DNA of 64,000 bases, taken from NCBI GenBank assembly GCA_009774145.1, contig VSND01000016.1:7932-71931 (forward strand). The letters run 5' to 3'. The notes under the pieces were generated by a model that had not been told where the DNA came from, did not search any database, and saw only the letters and a program-made list of their open reading frames with translations. Each line of letters opens with the position of its first letter. Positions within the stretch are counted from its first letter, which is position 1. Position numbers and translations under genes: made by a program. Below are positions 45,219 to 53,520 of the stretch, in pieces. The DNA is from Lachnospiraceae bacterium. GTDB lineage: Bacteria > Bacillota > Clostridia > Lachnospirales > Lachnospiraceae.

Positions 45219-46613
45219 TCAGATGGAAATCCAGCCAAGCACACCGGCAACGGAGCTGAGCAGAATGATTACAATACAGATCGGAGCCAGATACCGGATA
45301 AATGCACCATACATCCTTTTCCGACGAAATTTCGAAGACTGTTCCACTTCCCGGATGATCCGGCCAAGCCCCGCCACACGGGTGACCAGCAGGCAGGTAG
45401 CCAGCGCCGCCACCGGCATCATCAGCGAATTGGTCAGGAAATCAAAAAAGTCAAGAATCGACATTCCCAGAATCGAAACAAAATCCCAGACTCCAAAGCC
45501 AAGTGCGGAAGCCGTTCCAAACAGTAAGATGACGGCTCCCATCAGCACCGTCGATCTGTGTCGGCTCCATCCAAGCTGATCTTCAAAAGTGGAGACACCC
45601 GACTCCGCCAGAGAAATGGCGCTGGTCAAAGCCGCCAGCAGCACCAGCAGAAAAAACAGGATTCCTGCAGCCGTCCCAAATCCCATACTCGCAAATACTT
45701 TCGGAATCGTGATAAACATAAGGGAAGGCCCCGCTTTCAGGGTGTCCGGATCCCCGCCGGAAAAAGCGAACACGGCCGGGATGATCATAAGTCCCGCCAG
45801 CATGGCGATCGCCGTATCAAACACTTCCACCTGTGTGGTGGATTTCTCAATGTCCACTTCTTCTTTCATATAAGAACCATACGTATACAGAATGCCCATG
45901 GCGATGGACAGAGAATAAAACATCTGTCCCATGGCAGCCACCACGGTCATCCAGGAAAATTTGTCCGGATTCGGAACAAGGAAATAGACGACCCCTTCCC
46001 ACGCCCCCGGTCGTGTCGTGGAATAGAGCGCAACAAACACAGCCAGCAGAACCAGCAGCGGCATCATCACTTTGGAGACACGCTCCACTCCCTGCCTGAC
46101 GCCGGCAAAAAGCACCGCCGCCACTGCCAGGCTGAATAAAAGAAACCAAAGCACACTGGAACCGTCTGCGATAAATCCGGAGAAGTAATCATCCCCGGCC
46201 AGAGCCCCTGTATTCCCCCGCACATATTCAAACAGATATTTCATCACCCAGCCTCCGATCACACTGTAATACGGAACGATCAGCATGGGAATCACCGCGT
46301 TGATCCAGCCTCCGATCTGAAAAAACGGACCTTTTCCAAAAACCCGGAATGCTCCCACCGGACTTCTTCTGGTCATGCGTCCAAGCGCCGTCTCCGACAC
46401 GATCAGCGTATAACCAAAGGTCAGCATCAGTATCAGATAGACCAGCAGAAAGATACCCCCGCCGTATTTTGCCGCCAGATACGGAAATCGCCAGATATTT
46501 CCAAGGCCCACGGCAGACCCGGCAACTGCCAGGACATACCCCAGCCTTCCGGAAAAGCTGCTGCGTGCTTCCCCATTCTGCGGCACCTTTTCGGTGTGTT
46601 TCCCCTTATTCAA
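45219..46613 (-). CDS. Neurotransmitter:sodium symporter family transporter
   Basis: Sodium-dependent transporter of the NSS/SNF family, 464 aa with about 11-12 helices (LeuT fold). The signature AGSAVGLGNIWRFPYLAAKYGGG is at residues about 30-52, and PMLIVPYYSVIGGW and YSLSIAMGILYTYGSYM also fit. The substrate is probably an amino acid or derivative. The start is TTG, with a perfect AAGGAGG nine bases upstream and no ATG alternative nearby. It is monocistronic and convergent with the phosphorelay locus. Confidence 0.92.
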   Translation of the reverse strand: MNKGKHTEKVPQNGEARSSFSGRLGYVLAVAGSAVGLGNIWRFPYLAAKYGGGIFLLVYLILMLTFGYTLIVSETALGRMTRRSPVGAFRVFGKGPFFQIGGWINAVIPMLIVPYYSVIGGWVMKYLFEYVRGNTGALAGDDYFSGFIADGSSVLWFLLFSLAVAAVLFAGVRQGVERVSKVMMPLLVLLAVFVALYSTTRPGAWEGVVYFLVPNPDKFSWMTVVAAMGQMFYSLSIAMGILYTYGSYMKEEVDIEKSTTQVEVFDTAIAMLAGLMIIPAVFAFSGGDPDTLKAGPSLMFITIPKVFASMGFGTAAGILFFLLVLLAALTSAISLAESGVSTFEDQLGWSRHRSTVLMGAVILLFGTASALGFGVWDFVSILGMSILDFFDFLTNSLMMPVAALATCLLVTRVAGLGRIIREVEQSSKFRRKRMYGAFIRYLAPICIVIILLSSVAGVLGWISI

Positions 46614-46711
46614 TTTTGCTATCCTCCTTCGTGTTTACTGTATATTTCCCATATTATATCATTTTCCTGTAAAAAGTCCATATTTGCGACAGCAGAACCG
46701 CCGGACAGCAG

Positions 46712-46748
46712 AAAAAGGGCTGCCGCACCCTTTCATGATGCAGCAGCC
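46712..46748 (-). terminator. Terminator after the sigma/anti-sigma operon
   Basis: On the minus strand GGCTGCTGCA and TGCGGCAGCC form a stem (46718-46748) followed by CTTTTTC. It lies just past the stop of the DUF4179 gene. Confidence 0.65.
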
Positions 46749-46763
46749 GTAAAAAGCGCAATT

Positions 46764-47816
46764 CTATTGCAGTTCCAGTTCAAACGTTTCTCCCACCGGC
46801 TGAAACTCATCCGTAATCTGCCCGTCTCCCTCCGGCAGTTCAATCACGCCGAAGGTCATGGTCACCTGCTTTGCCGTATCGGAGATTCTTCCGTCATCAA
46901 TGATCTCCTCGTTGGACATGTAGCCGGATTTCTCATCGGAAATTCTGAGGCCGAACTCCACCTGATGTCCTTCAGAATCCACGGCCAGCACCTGCGGCAA
47001 ATAGCGGGTGGAACCGGACTGCATAAAGGAGATCCGCTGCTCCAGTTCGTTCATGGTGAGGTCTTTCAGCGTAATGATCACGCCGTCCGGCAGGGTAAAT
47101 TCTGTATCAATGGAAATCCGCCTGGTATCTGCCATGAGCGCCGCTGCGTCTGCCGTAAACGCAAACTCCCAGTTTCCCTTAACCCCGTCGTCATAGCCCA
47201 GCTCGTGGATCTCAATCCGATATTCATTTTCTCCGGAAAGGTCCATGCCGGGAAGACTATAGGACATCTCCACGCCCAGAACCGTCTGCGTCTCATCCAG
47301 AAAACCCGCACTTCCTCCGCCTCCGCCGCCCGGCCGTTTCCCATTGACATAAAGGGTCTCCACAGGGGTCAGGTACTGTTCCATCGGCTGTCCGTCCTCC
47401 CGCTGGACCGTATAGTTGACCGTCAGCTTCTCCTCCGAGACCACCGCCTCCTGCAGTGTGACCATGTATCCATGATCCGTTATGGATGTGTGGATCACAT
47501 CCCGGTAATCTGCCAGATCTCCGGACAGCCCCAGTGCATTTTCGATGCTCCAGGTAATCTGCTTAATCGCCGCATGCACTTCACCGCGATATACCACCGT
47601 TCCCGTAAAGAGCGCCGCCGCCACGCATGCTGCCGCCGTCATCTTCCCGAAGCGCCTCCGAAGCGCTTTCTTCTCTTTTCTGATCTCCGTTAACACATGG
47701 ATCTCATACTGCTTCATATCCATATCCTCAGGGCTTTCCATGAGCCGATCCCTGTCTGCCGAAAGCTCTGTCCGGATTCCGTTTGCCAGTCTGTATGCTT
47801 CTCTGTTCATGCTCAT
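46764..47816 (-). CDS. DUF4179-type membrane anti-sigma-like protein
   Basis: About 350 aa: a cytoplasmic N-terminal part of about 55 residues, one membrane helix (AACVAAALFTGTVVY) and a large outside domain with the DUF4179 layout (ALGLSGDLADY, then IHTSITDHGYMVTLQEAV). A Gly-rich GKRPGGGGGGSAG loop follows. The ATG at 47816 overlaps the sigma gene stop as ATGA, so the two are coupled. It probably holds the sigma factor at the membrane until an envelope signal is sensed. Signal unknown. Confidence 0.82.
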   Translation of the reverse strand: MSMNREAYRLANGIRTELSADRDRLMESPEDMDMKQYEIHVLTEIRKEKKALRRRFGKMTAAACVAAALFTGTVVYRGEVHAAIKQITWSIENALGLSGDLADYRDVIHTSITDHGYMVTLQEAVVSEEKLTVNYTVQREDGQPMEQYLTPVETLYVNGKRPGGGGGGSAGFLDETQTVLGVEMSYSLPGMDLSGENEYRIEIHELGYDDGVKGNWEFAFTADAAALMADTRRISIDTEFTLPDGVIITLKDLTMNELEQRISFMQSGSTRYLPQVLAVDSEGHQVEFGLRISDEKSGYMSNEEIIDDGRISDTAKQVTMTFGVIELPEGDGQITDEFQPVGETFELELQ

Positions 47817-48370
47817 GCCCTCTTCCTTTCTCCAAATTTGCTGCGGATCTTCTTCTTTCCCCGGAAAATCCGTACATAGACATTGTCTCTGCTCATTCCC
47901 AATGCCTGCCCTGCTTCCTCCGGTTCCTCTTCCATCAGGAAGATCCGGCGAAACAGTTCCTGATCCTTTCCGGACAGGCATCTTAAGATCTCTTCCGTCT
48001 CTTTTGAGAGTTCCTGCTCTGTCAGCTTTCGAAGCGCCGTATCCTCCTCTGGAATCTCCAGCTCCATCTCTTCCAGAGACATGGCCGGATGTTCTCTCTG
48101 GATCCTGCGCAGAGTATCGATGGCTTCCAGCCTTGCCACGCCTGCCGCCCAGTTCACAAAGCTTCCTCTGCTTTCGTCAAAACAGTCAATATTCTTCCAG
48201 ATTCCGAAAAAGATATCGTTCATGCACTCCTCCACCCGGTCCGGTGAAGCGAACAGCCTTTTTTGTACTATGGACTTTAAAAGCCCGCCATAGGTTCTGA
48301 TCACATACACAAGCCCCTCCTCCCGGCGCCTTTTGATCAGATCTATGAAATTATCTTCGTTTGCTCTCAT
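47813..48370 (-). CDS. ECF-type RNA polymerase sigma factor
   Basis: 185-aa sigma-70 family protein with region 2 (GLVYVIRTYGGLLKSIV, DIFFGIWKNI) and region 4 (LSGKDQELFRRIFLMEEEPEEAGQALGMSRDNVYVRIFRGKKKI). The ATG at 48370 has GAGG at eight bases, better supported than an ATG ten codons upstream. It is coupled to the DUF4179 membrane protein, the usual ECF sigma/anti-sigma arrangement. It may control its own operon; several palindromes lie upstream. Confidence 0.88.
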   Translation of the reverse strand: MRANEDNFIDLIKRRREEGLVYVIRTYGGLLKSIVQKRLFASPDRVEECMNDIFFGIWKNIDCFDESRGSFVNWAAGVARLEAIDTLRRIQREHPAMSLEEMELEIPEEDTALRKLTEQELSKETEEILRCLSGKDQELFRRIFLMEEEPEEAGQALGMSRDNVYVRIFRGKKKIRSKFGERKRA

Positions 48371-48408
48371 CACAGTTACCTCAAAACCAGTTCCATTCAT
48401 TCAGATTT

Positions 48409-48480
48409 CGTAAGCTTACGCGGGCGCCTGCCGGCAGGCGCCTCTGACGGAACCGCCAGGTCAGCTGCCCGGTTGGTTCC
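48409..48480. promoter_or_regulatory. Cluster of palindromes upstream of the sigma factor
   Basis: Three dyads lie in the sigma leader: CGTAAGCTTACG (48409-48420), a 20-base perfect palindrome GGCGCCTGCCGGCAGGCGCC (48423-48442), and GGAACC/GGTTCC arms 20 bases apart (48449-48480). On the minus strand the last provides a GGAACC element like an ECF -35. The GC-rich hairpin would sit in the 5' leader of the sigma mRNA. Confidence 0.4.
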
Positions 48481-48525
48481 TTCACTTTATATTCCGTCTG
48501 GAAAGGAGGAGATCTTACACTTTTC

Positions 48526-48559
48526 GAAAAAAAACCGGGAACTTTAAAAAAGTTCCCGG
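48526..48559 (-). terminator. Rho-independent terminator of the trmH-like gene
   Basis: Perfect stem CCGGGAACTT/AAGTTCCCGG (48535-48559), followed on the minus strand by a run of eight or more T (48526-48534). A textbook terminator 20 bases after the methyltransferase stop. Confidence 0.85.
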
Positions 48560-48579
48560 CCCGAGGCCTTATAAGCCGA

Positions 48580-49404
48580 TCATTTTTTTCCAAGCACCCA
48601 GAACGCCACCGCGCTGGCCGCCGCCACATTCAGAGAATCCACTCCATGCGCCATGGGAATACGGACTCTGTAATCGCAGTCCGAAATCGTACTTTCTGCC
48701 AGTCCGTCTCCTTCTGTGCCAAGAATGACTGCAAGCTTTTCTTCCGAAAGCAGCTGTGGATCATCAATGGATACCGAATCTTCCGTCAGCGCCATGGCAA
48801 CGGTCCGAAAACCCAGTTTACGAAAAAGCGCCATGCCTTTTCGGGGCCACACATCTCTCCCGTCCAGATATGCCCATGGAATCTGGAATACGGTTCCCAT
48901 GCTGACTCTGATCGACCGGCGGTATAACGGATCGCTGCAGTCCGGCGTCAGCAGCACGGCATCCATGTTCAGCGCTGCTGCAGACCGGAAGACAGCGCCG
49001 ACATTGGTTGGATTTACCACATTTTCCAGCACAGCAATCCTGCGTGCATCCGTACAGACCTCCTCCGCGGTTCTCTGTGCCGGCCTTCGCATGGCGCACA
49101 GCATCCCCCGGGTCAGCTTATAGCCTGTAATCTGCACCAGTACCTCCATATCTGCCGTATAAACCGGAATCTCTTTGTATTCTGCCAGAAGCTCCTTCGC
49201 TTCTTTCTCAAGATACCGCTCTTCCGCCAGAAATGACAGCGGCATGCATCCGGCATCCAGCGCCCGTTCTATGACTCTGGGGCTTTCTGCAATAAAGATC
49301 CCCTTTTCCGGTTCATGACGATTCAGAAGCTGTATTTCCCGAAGTCTTGCATACACATCCAGCTCCGGGGCATGAAAATCCGTAATTCTGATCACCCTGG
49401 ACAT
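48580..49404 (-). CDS. TrmH/SpoU-family RNA methyltransferase
   Basis: SAM-dependent 2'-O-methyltransferase of rRNA or tRNA, 274 aa, with an N-terminal substrate-binding domain (about 1-105) and a SPOUT knot domain. Motifs present: ENVVNPTNVGAVFRSAAAL (motif 1), LAVILGTEGDGL (motif 2) and RIPMAHGVDSLNVAAASAVAFW (motif 3). GAGGAG precedes the ATG. The FGGY kinase gene ends 50 bases upstream. The exact target nucleotide cannot be told. Confidence 0.9.
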   Translation of the reverse strand: MSRVIRITDFHAPELDVYARLREIQLLNRHEPEKGIFIAESPRVIERALDAGCMPLSFLAEERYLEKEAKELLAEYKEIPVYTADMEVLVQITGYKLTRGMLCAMRRPAQRTAEEVCTDARRIAVLENVVNPTNVGAVFRSAAALNMDAVLLTPDCSDPLYRRSIRVSMGTVFQIPWAYLDGRDVWPRKGMALFRKLGFRTVAMALTEDSVSIDDPQLLSEEKLAVILGTEGDGLAESTISDCDYRVRIPMAHGVDSLNVAAASAVAFWVLGKK

Positions 49405-49454
49405 AGGCTGCTCCTCTTTTCCATCTTGTTAACCCATAAACCTTTCCTGAAATC

Positions 49455-50813
49455 TCACAGATATACGATCTTTTTCTGGGCGTCTTCCACCGATGCCACC
49501 GCTCCAATGCCCGCCATTGCATGAAGCGCCGCCCCGCAGGCAGCCTCCTCCTCATATACCGGCACCTTCACAGGCATCCCAAACATTTCTTCCGCCAGAC
49601 GGCGCATAAGTGCATTTTTACGCAGACCGTTGCCGGAACCCGCAAGCATTGCCGCACGGCGTCCTGTAATCCTGCACATCTCTTCATAATATCCATACAG
49701 TTCTTCCAGAATCCCAAGAAGCATCCCCGCGGTCATGGCGCCCGGATGAAAATTCTCTGTGCGGATCCCTTCGATCCTGCCGCATGCCTCCGGATCCTGT
49801 CTGGTTCCCGAAAATGCCGTGCAAATCTTCCATGCCTGCTCTCTTCCATATTGATCCAGAAACTCCTGCGCCTGTCCGAGCATCCGGTCATACAGGTCTT
49901 TGGAACCAATTCCTGCCGCTTCCCGGTAAAACTGTTCCAGCATGGCATACGCCCTCCCGCCGCAGAGCCCTGCCCCTGCCAGAATATACCGTCCCGGAAG
50001 ACAGGGGCGCAGTTCGATATTCCCGTCACACTTCTGGTATCCGGAAATTCCCATGGACACCTGGCTCCCGGTTCCCACATTGAGAAGGACGGTGTCCTGA
50101 ATGCTCTGCACGGATCCGATCACACTCGCTTGATTATCCCCGAGAGAACACAGGACCGGAATCCCTTCTTCTGTCCGTCCTGCGATCTCATGTCCTGTAC
50201 AAATGCGCGGAAGGCAGGATACATCCATGCCAACAGACTGAAGCGCCTCCAGACGGAAACCGTTTTTCTCCAGATCAAAGCAGCCCCAGCTGGCCGCCAT
50301 GTCCGCTGCAAGCACCGGTTCCCGGTTCCCGGTCAGTCTCATGATCATATAATCACTGATCGTTGTCATCTTCGCCGCTGTCTTTGGAATTCTTCCCGTC
50401 TGCTGCAGATAATAGTGAGTCGTAAGTCCGTAACCGGACGCTGCATCCCCTGCACTTGCTTTCAAAAACTGTGCATACGTCAGTCCGTCCTTCCAGATCT
50501 GGTCCCCGCCCCGATCCTGCCAGGTATACAGAGGGCTCACCGCCCTCCCGGTCTCATCCACATAGAGCATCCCGTGCATCTGTCCGGTCAGACCGATCCC
50601 GCAGGGTTTTCCGTGCATTTCCACAAGCTCCTGCAGGGCATTACTGACCAGCATCCAGATGCGTTCCGGATCCTGCACCCGTTGTTCCGGCAGTATCCCT
50701 TTACAAAACGCGCGGTGCTCAATGGTTCTGCGTCCGATCAGTTCTCCGCTGTCAACATCCAGCAGCACCACACTGATCGTCGTCGTGCCGATATCGATCC
50801 CCATTGTATGCAT
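49455..50813 (-). CDS. FGGY-family carbohydrate kinase (sedoheptulokinase-like)
   Basis: Sugar kinase of 452 aa with ATP-phosphate loops MGIDIGTTTISVVLLD at the start and LNVGTGSQVSMG mid-protein, GLTGQMHGMLYVD, and the C-terminal AGSGNGLRKNALMRRLAEEMFG adenosine motif. The overall pattern and the Gln-Met-His-Gly segment fit the sedoheptulokinase group better than xylulose or glycerol kinases, but substrate assignment is tentative. GGAAGGA precedes the ATG. No sugar transporter adjoins it. Confidence 0.85.
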   Translation of the reverse strand: MHTMGIDIGTTTISVVLLDVDSGELIGRRTIEHRAFCKGILPEQRVQDPERIWMLVSNALQELVEMHGKPCGIGLTGQMHGMLYVDETGRAVSPLYTWQDRGGDQIWKDGLTYAQFLKASAGDAASGYGLTTHYYLQQTGRIPKTAAKMTTISDYMIMRLTGNREPVLAADMAASWGCFDLEKNGFRLEALQSVGMDVSCLPRICTGHEIAGRTEEGIPVLCSLGDNQASVIGSVQSIQDTVLLNVGTGSQVSMGISGYQKCDGNIELRPCLPGRYILAGAGLCGGRAYAMLEQFYREAAGIGSKDLYDRMLGQAQEFLDQYGREQAWKICTAFSGTRQDPEACGRIEGIRTENFHPGAMTAGMLLGILEELYGYYEEMCRITGRRAAMLAGSGNGLRKNALMRRLAEEMFGMPVKVPVYEEEAACGAALHAMAGIGAVASVEDAQKKIVYL

Positions 50814-51036
50814 ATGCCATCCTTCCTTTCTGTCCTTTTCAATATAACAGATGTTACAGGAAACTGAAAGGAATTTTCACGGAAAGCTTTAAACTGTCCG
50901 ATTCCCTTCTGAAAAATCGATCTGATCCCTATCGACGGATTCTGCCAGAACTTCCGGTGCTGCTTCCGGCAGACGAATATCCTCCTCTTCTCTTTGCATA
51001 TCCGGTGTTCTGCTGCTGTACTGTATGCTTTGCAGA
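50814..51036. other. Gap at the left edge of the prophage remnant
   Basis: Contains the kinase promoter region and a stretch open on both strands. The minus frame ends in a Ser/Gly tail (GYSSAGSSTGSSG) that may be the tail of a lost gene. The left attachment junction cannot be placed without a relative lacking the phage. Confidence 0.35.
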
Positions 51037-52076
51037 ACTGGCGCAGAAGATCCGGGATTTGTTCGGAAATATATTTGAACCGTTCAGACAGGCATGGGAA
51101 CTGGAAGGAAAGAACACCATTGAAGCGGCAGAGTATGCATTTTCAAGCCTGAAGACACTGGCGGAGAGTGTGGGCGCAAGTCTGATGGAAGTGTGGACAA
51201 ACGGAACGGAAACAAAGACGGTCACTCTGCTGCTGGAAATCCTGCAGAATGTTCTTCTGACAGTGGGACATATTGCTGACCGGCGGAATGAGGCATGGAA
51301 CACCGGTGGAATCGGGACGCAGATCATACAGAATCTGTTTGATCTGTTCAATATCATTCTGGAAGCAATCCGGGAGATTACCGGAGCCGCGGCAGAATGG
51401 GCGGCAACACATGACTTTGCCCCGCTTCTCCAGTCGATCAATGGACTGCTGGAAGCCCTGAAGCCTCTCGGAGAGTGGACCGGAAATCTGGTCACAGCAG
51501 CCCTGAAGACACCCACGGACCTGCTGAACCGGTTCGGCGACTGGATTTCCGAACATCGGGGGATCGTTGAAGCTTTCATTGTGGATCAAACAGATATTTA
51601 AAGGCGTGTTTGATTCTCTTGCCACGGTTTTGAAGAATCCAGTCAATATCATTATTGGCCTGATTAACGGACTTGTGGAGGGTGTTGCTGAAGGAATCAA
51701 TGCGGTTATCTCTTCGTTGAATAAGATCAACATAAAAGTTCCCGACCGGGTTCCGAAGTATGGCGGGAAATCATTTGGATTTGATCTGAAAAAGGTAAGC
51801 GCCCCAAAGATTCCCTATCTGGCCTCCGGCGCAGTCATCCCGCCGAATGCTCCATTTATGGCAATGTCAGGAGACCAGCATAACGGCACTAATCTGGAGT
51901 CCCCGGAAAGACTCATCCGGAAGATTGTCCGGGAGGATTCCGGAAGGAATCAGCAGAACGGTGGAACAACTGTATTAAAGCTGCATCTTGACGGAAAACA
52001 GATTGCGGAAACGGTTGTGAAGCAGGGAAAACTTGAGCAGATGGCGAGCGGCAGAAACATGTTTGCACTGGGGTAA
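51037..52076 (+). pseudogene. Phage tail tape-measure protein, internally deleted remnant
   Basis: Two fragments in different frames. Up to 51601 the frame reads AELAQKIRDLFGNIFEPF, repeats typical of tape-measure proteins (EWAATHDFAPLLQSINGLLEAL), and stops after GIVEAFIVDQTDI. From about 51567 a second frame resumes with IKQIFKGVFDSLATVLKNPV and runs to the natural C-terminus (GEKLEQMASGRNMFALG-like end). The break lies where intact proteins have a long hydrophobic region, so a deletion joined the pieces out of frame. The 5' end is also missing. Non-functional phage relic. Confidence 0.75.
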
Positions 52077-52094
52077 GGAAAGGAGGGCGAACTG

Positions 52095-52190
52095 ATGTTT
52101 ACAAATATTTTGCTTGCAGGAATTTTATGCGCAACAGTGATTATCATTCTGGAACTGGCGGCGATCTTCGGAAAACTGGAAGAAAGGTAA
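52095..52190 (+). CDS. Small 31-aa membrane protein in the phage remnant
   Basis: ATG at 52095 with AAAGGAGGG about ten bases upstream. The product has one hydrophobic helix (NILLAGILCATVIIILEL) and a charged tail. It follows the tape-measure remnant by 18 bases. It may be a phage small ORF; no function recognised. Confidence 0.5.
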   Translation: MFTNILLAGILCATVIIILELAAIFGKLEER

Positions 52191-52516
52191 TATAATGACC
52201 GCTGCCGGAAGGACAGAAAAAGAGTTCCGGCAGCGGTACAGGTGTACATCTGACTTACCGTGTATCAAAGTTAAGGTTCATCCGTACACGCTGAAAAAAT
52301 CCCTGCAGTATGGACGTGAAACGGTCTGATTCCGGCTTTTAAGGGCGTGAGGGTAGAAAGTATAGGGTATGAGGATAAAACGGAAAATCGGGCTTTAAAA
52401 CGTGTTGGGAAATGGGATTGAAGAAAAGACGCTGCTGTGACAGAATACGATCAAAGGAACAATCGCGTCACTGCAAGGTGTTGGCCTCTCATTACATAAG
52501 ATGGGAGGTGGTGCGG
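52191..52516. other. Gap between phage relic and toxin
   Basis: 326 bases holding the hairpin at 52198-52237 and the presumed 5' leader of the toxin mRNA. TTGAAG at about 52419 with a poor -10 17 bases on is the only promoter-like pair I see. No gene. Confidence 0.35.
52198..52237 (+). terminator. 13-bp perfect stem hairpin
   Basis: ACCGCTGCCGGAA (52198-52210) pairs with TTCCGGCAGCGGT (52225-52237). It probably closed the late phage transcript, though no strong T-run follows. Confidence 0.5.
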
Positions 52517-52600
52517 ATGAAATTTGACTTTAAAGACCTGATGGCCTTTGGGATGTTCATTCTCGCATTACTGACCTTTATTATAAAGTTCTTTCAGTAG
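52517..52600 (+). CDS. Putative holin-like toxin (type I toxin)
   Basis: 27-aa peptide starting at 52517 with GGGAGGTG upstream. A short charged start (MKFDFKDL) leads into one membrane helix, FGMFILALLTFI, the hallmark of the small holin-like toxins of Firmicutes type I systems (TxpA/Fst-type). Such peptides damage or depolarise the own membrane when over-made. Its 3' region faces a convergent antisense RNA (52627-52717), the expected antitoxin. It sits inside a prophage remnant, as many such pairs do. Confidence 0.75.
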   Translation: MKFDFKDLMAFGMFILALLTFIIKFFQ

Positions 52601-52626
52601 CGTTTTAAGTCCCGGAAACGGGCACA

Positions 52627-52717
52627 GAAAAACCACCCTTGTATACTTGGCGGTAGCAGGGTGGCAATTCTGTTATCTTCTATCGGCCAACCCCTTGTGG
52701 GCGGTTGCTCCTTTTAT
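52627..52717 (-). ncRNA. Candidate antisense antitoxin RNA
   Basis: A transcript of about 90 bases is predicted from the promoter at 52724-52752. It ends at the hairpin formed by CCACCCT (52633-52639) and AGGGTGG (52658-52664), which on the minus strand is followed by TTTTTC. It would overlap the 3' untranslated region of the toxin mRNA running in the opposite direction, as in txpA/RatA. Transcription is inferred. Confidence 0.6.
52700..52716 (+). terminator. Probable 3' end of the toxin mRNA
   Basis: The stem CCAACC/GGTTG around CCTTGTGGGC (52687-52707) is followed by CTCCTTTTATG. A toxin transcript ending here would overlap the antisense RNA by about 90 bases. Confidence 0.4.
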
Positions 52718-52723
52718 GCTCTA

Positions 52724-52752
52724 AATATATCATATCCCACGGCAGGAAGCAA
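52724..52752 (-). promoter_or_regulatory. Promoter of the antisense antitoxin RNA
   Basis: On the minus strand TTGCTT (52747-52752), a 17-base spacer and TATATT (52724-52729) form a good sigma-A-like promoter directed toward the toxin gene. Confidence 0.6.
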
Positions 52753-53221
52753 GAGCGAACTGCCGTTCATTCCCGGAAACCTGCACAACAAAATAAGGCA
52801 GATCGGCAGCAGGAGCCACGCCGGGGCATTTGCAGAGCAGAAGAAGCTCAACCGGATGCTGGGGAAGAATGGTTTTTATGAGGTTGACGGGTACAGGAAC
52901 TTTGTTTTTCTCAATGCAAACGGCAGACCCTTCACAGTTTCCCTGTTTAAAGCCGCACTGGGGCGCATGGTGAAACGATACAACGGGCTTGAGACGGAAA
53001 CAGCCCGGAAGGCACAGAGGGACCCTGTACTGCTGCCCCATATCTCCAATCATATCTTAAGACATACCGGATGCACAAGAATGGCAGAATCCGGTATGGA
53101 CCCGAAGGTCCTTCAGACGATTATGGGGCACAGCGACATAGCAGTGACCATGAGAATTTACAATCATGCAGATCAGGAGCGGACAGAAAGGGAAATGAAG
53201 AAAATGGAATATGCAATATAA
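52745..53221 (+). pseudogene. Tyrosine recombinase (integrase), C-terminal fragment
   Basis: Only the catalytic C-terminal part of a phage-type integrase remains, about 155 residues. HILRHTGCTRMAESGMDPKVL (HxLR box), the second histidine in MGHSDIAVTMRIY and the nucleophile tyrosine in RIYNHAD are kept. The SAM-like arm- and core-binding domains and the first catalytic arginine are missing. The antisense promoter lies at its broken 5' edge. It marks one end of the decayed prophage and should be inactive on its own. Confidence 0.75.
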
Positions 53222-53520
53222 AAGCAAGTCACTGCCTGCGGGCGGTGGCTTTTCCAGTGATTTTTCCGTGAAATGGGGTAAATCTGGGGTAAAATCGCAA
53301 AAAGAAAAGGCTCCTGCATCCGCAAAAGCCTGTAAATCCGAGGGAGTGGGGACTCTTTCGAGCCCCCTAAAGTGTTATGAATGAAATACTGATGTGTTCC
53401 TGTTACGAGTATTATCATAACAGGAAAATGTGACGAAAGTGTGGCATCCAGATTAAGGTTTTCTAAAAAAACGAAAGAAAAATAAAACAAAAACAAAAGA
53501 TTTCCTGTCATCCGGGATGC
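53222..53520. other. Gap at the right edge of the prophage remnant
   Basis: About 300 bases after the integrase stop, with GGGGTAAATCTGGGGTAAAA and a segment GAGTGGGGACTCTTTCGAGCCCCC (53343-53367) that folds as a small hairpin. The right attachment site probably lies here. I find no complete tRNA and no matching repeat at the left edge. Confidence 0.35.

Noticed and set aside
45558..46139. His/Arg/Gln-rich plus-strand frame opposite the symporter
   Set aside because: Odd composition comes from reading a hydrophobic transporter gene backwards.
53340..53370. tRNA 3' end as phage attachment site
   Set aside because: TTTCGAGCCCCC recalls a T-arm, but no full cloverleaf or CCA end can be built around it.
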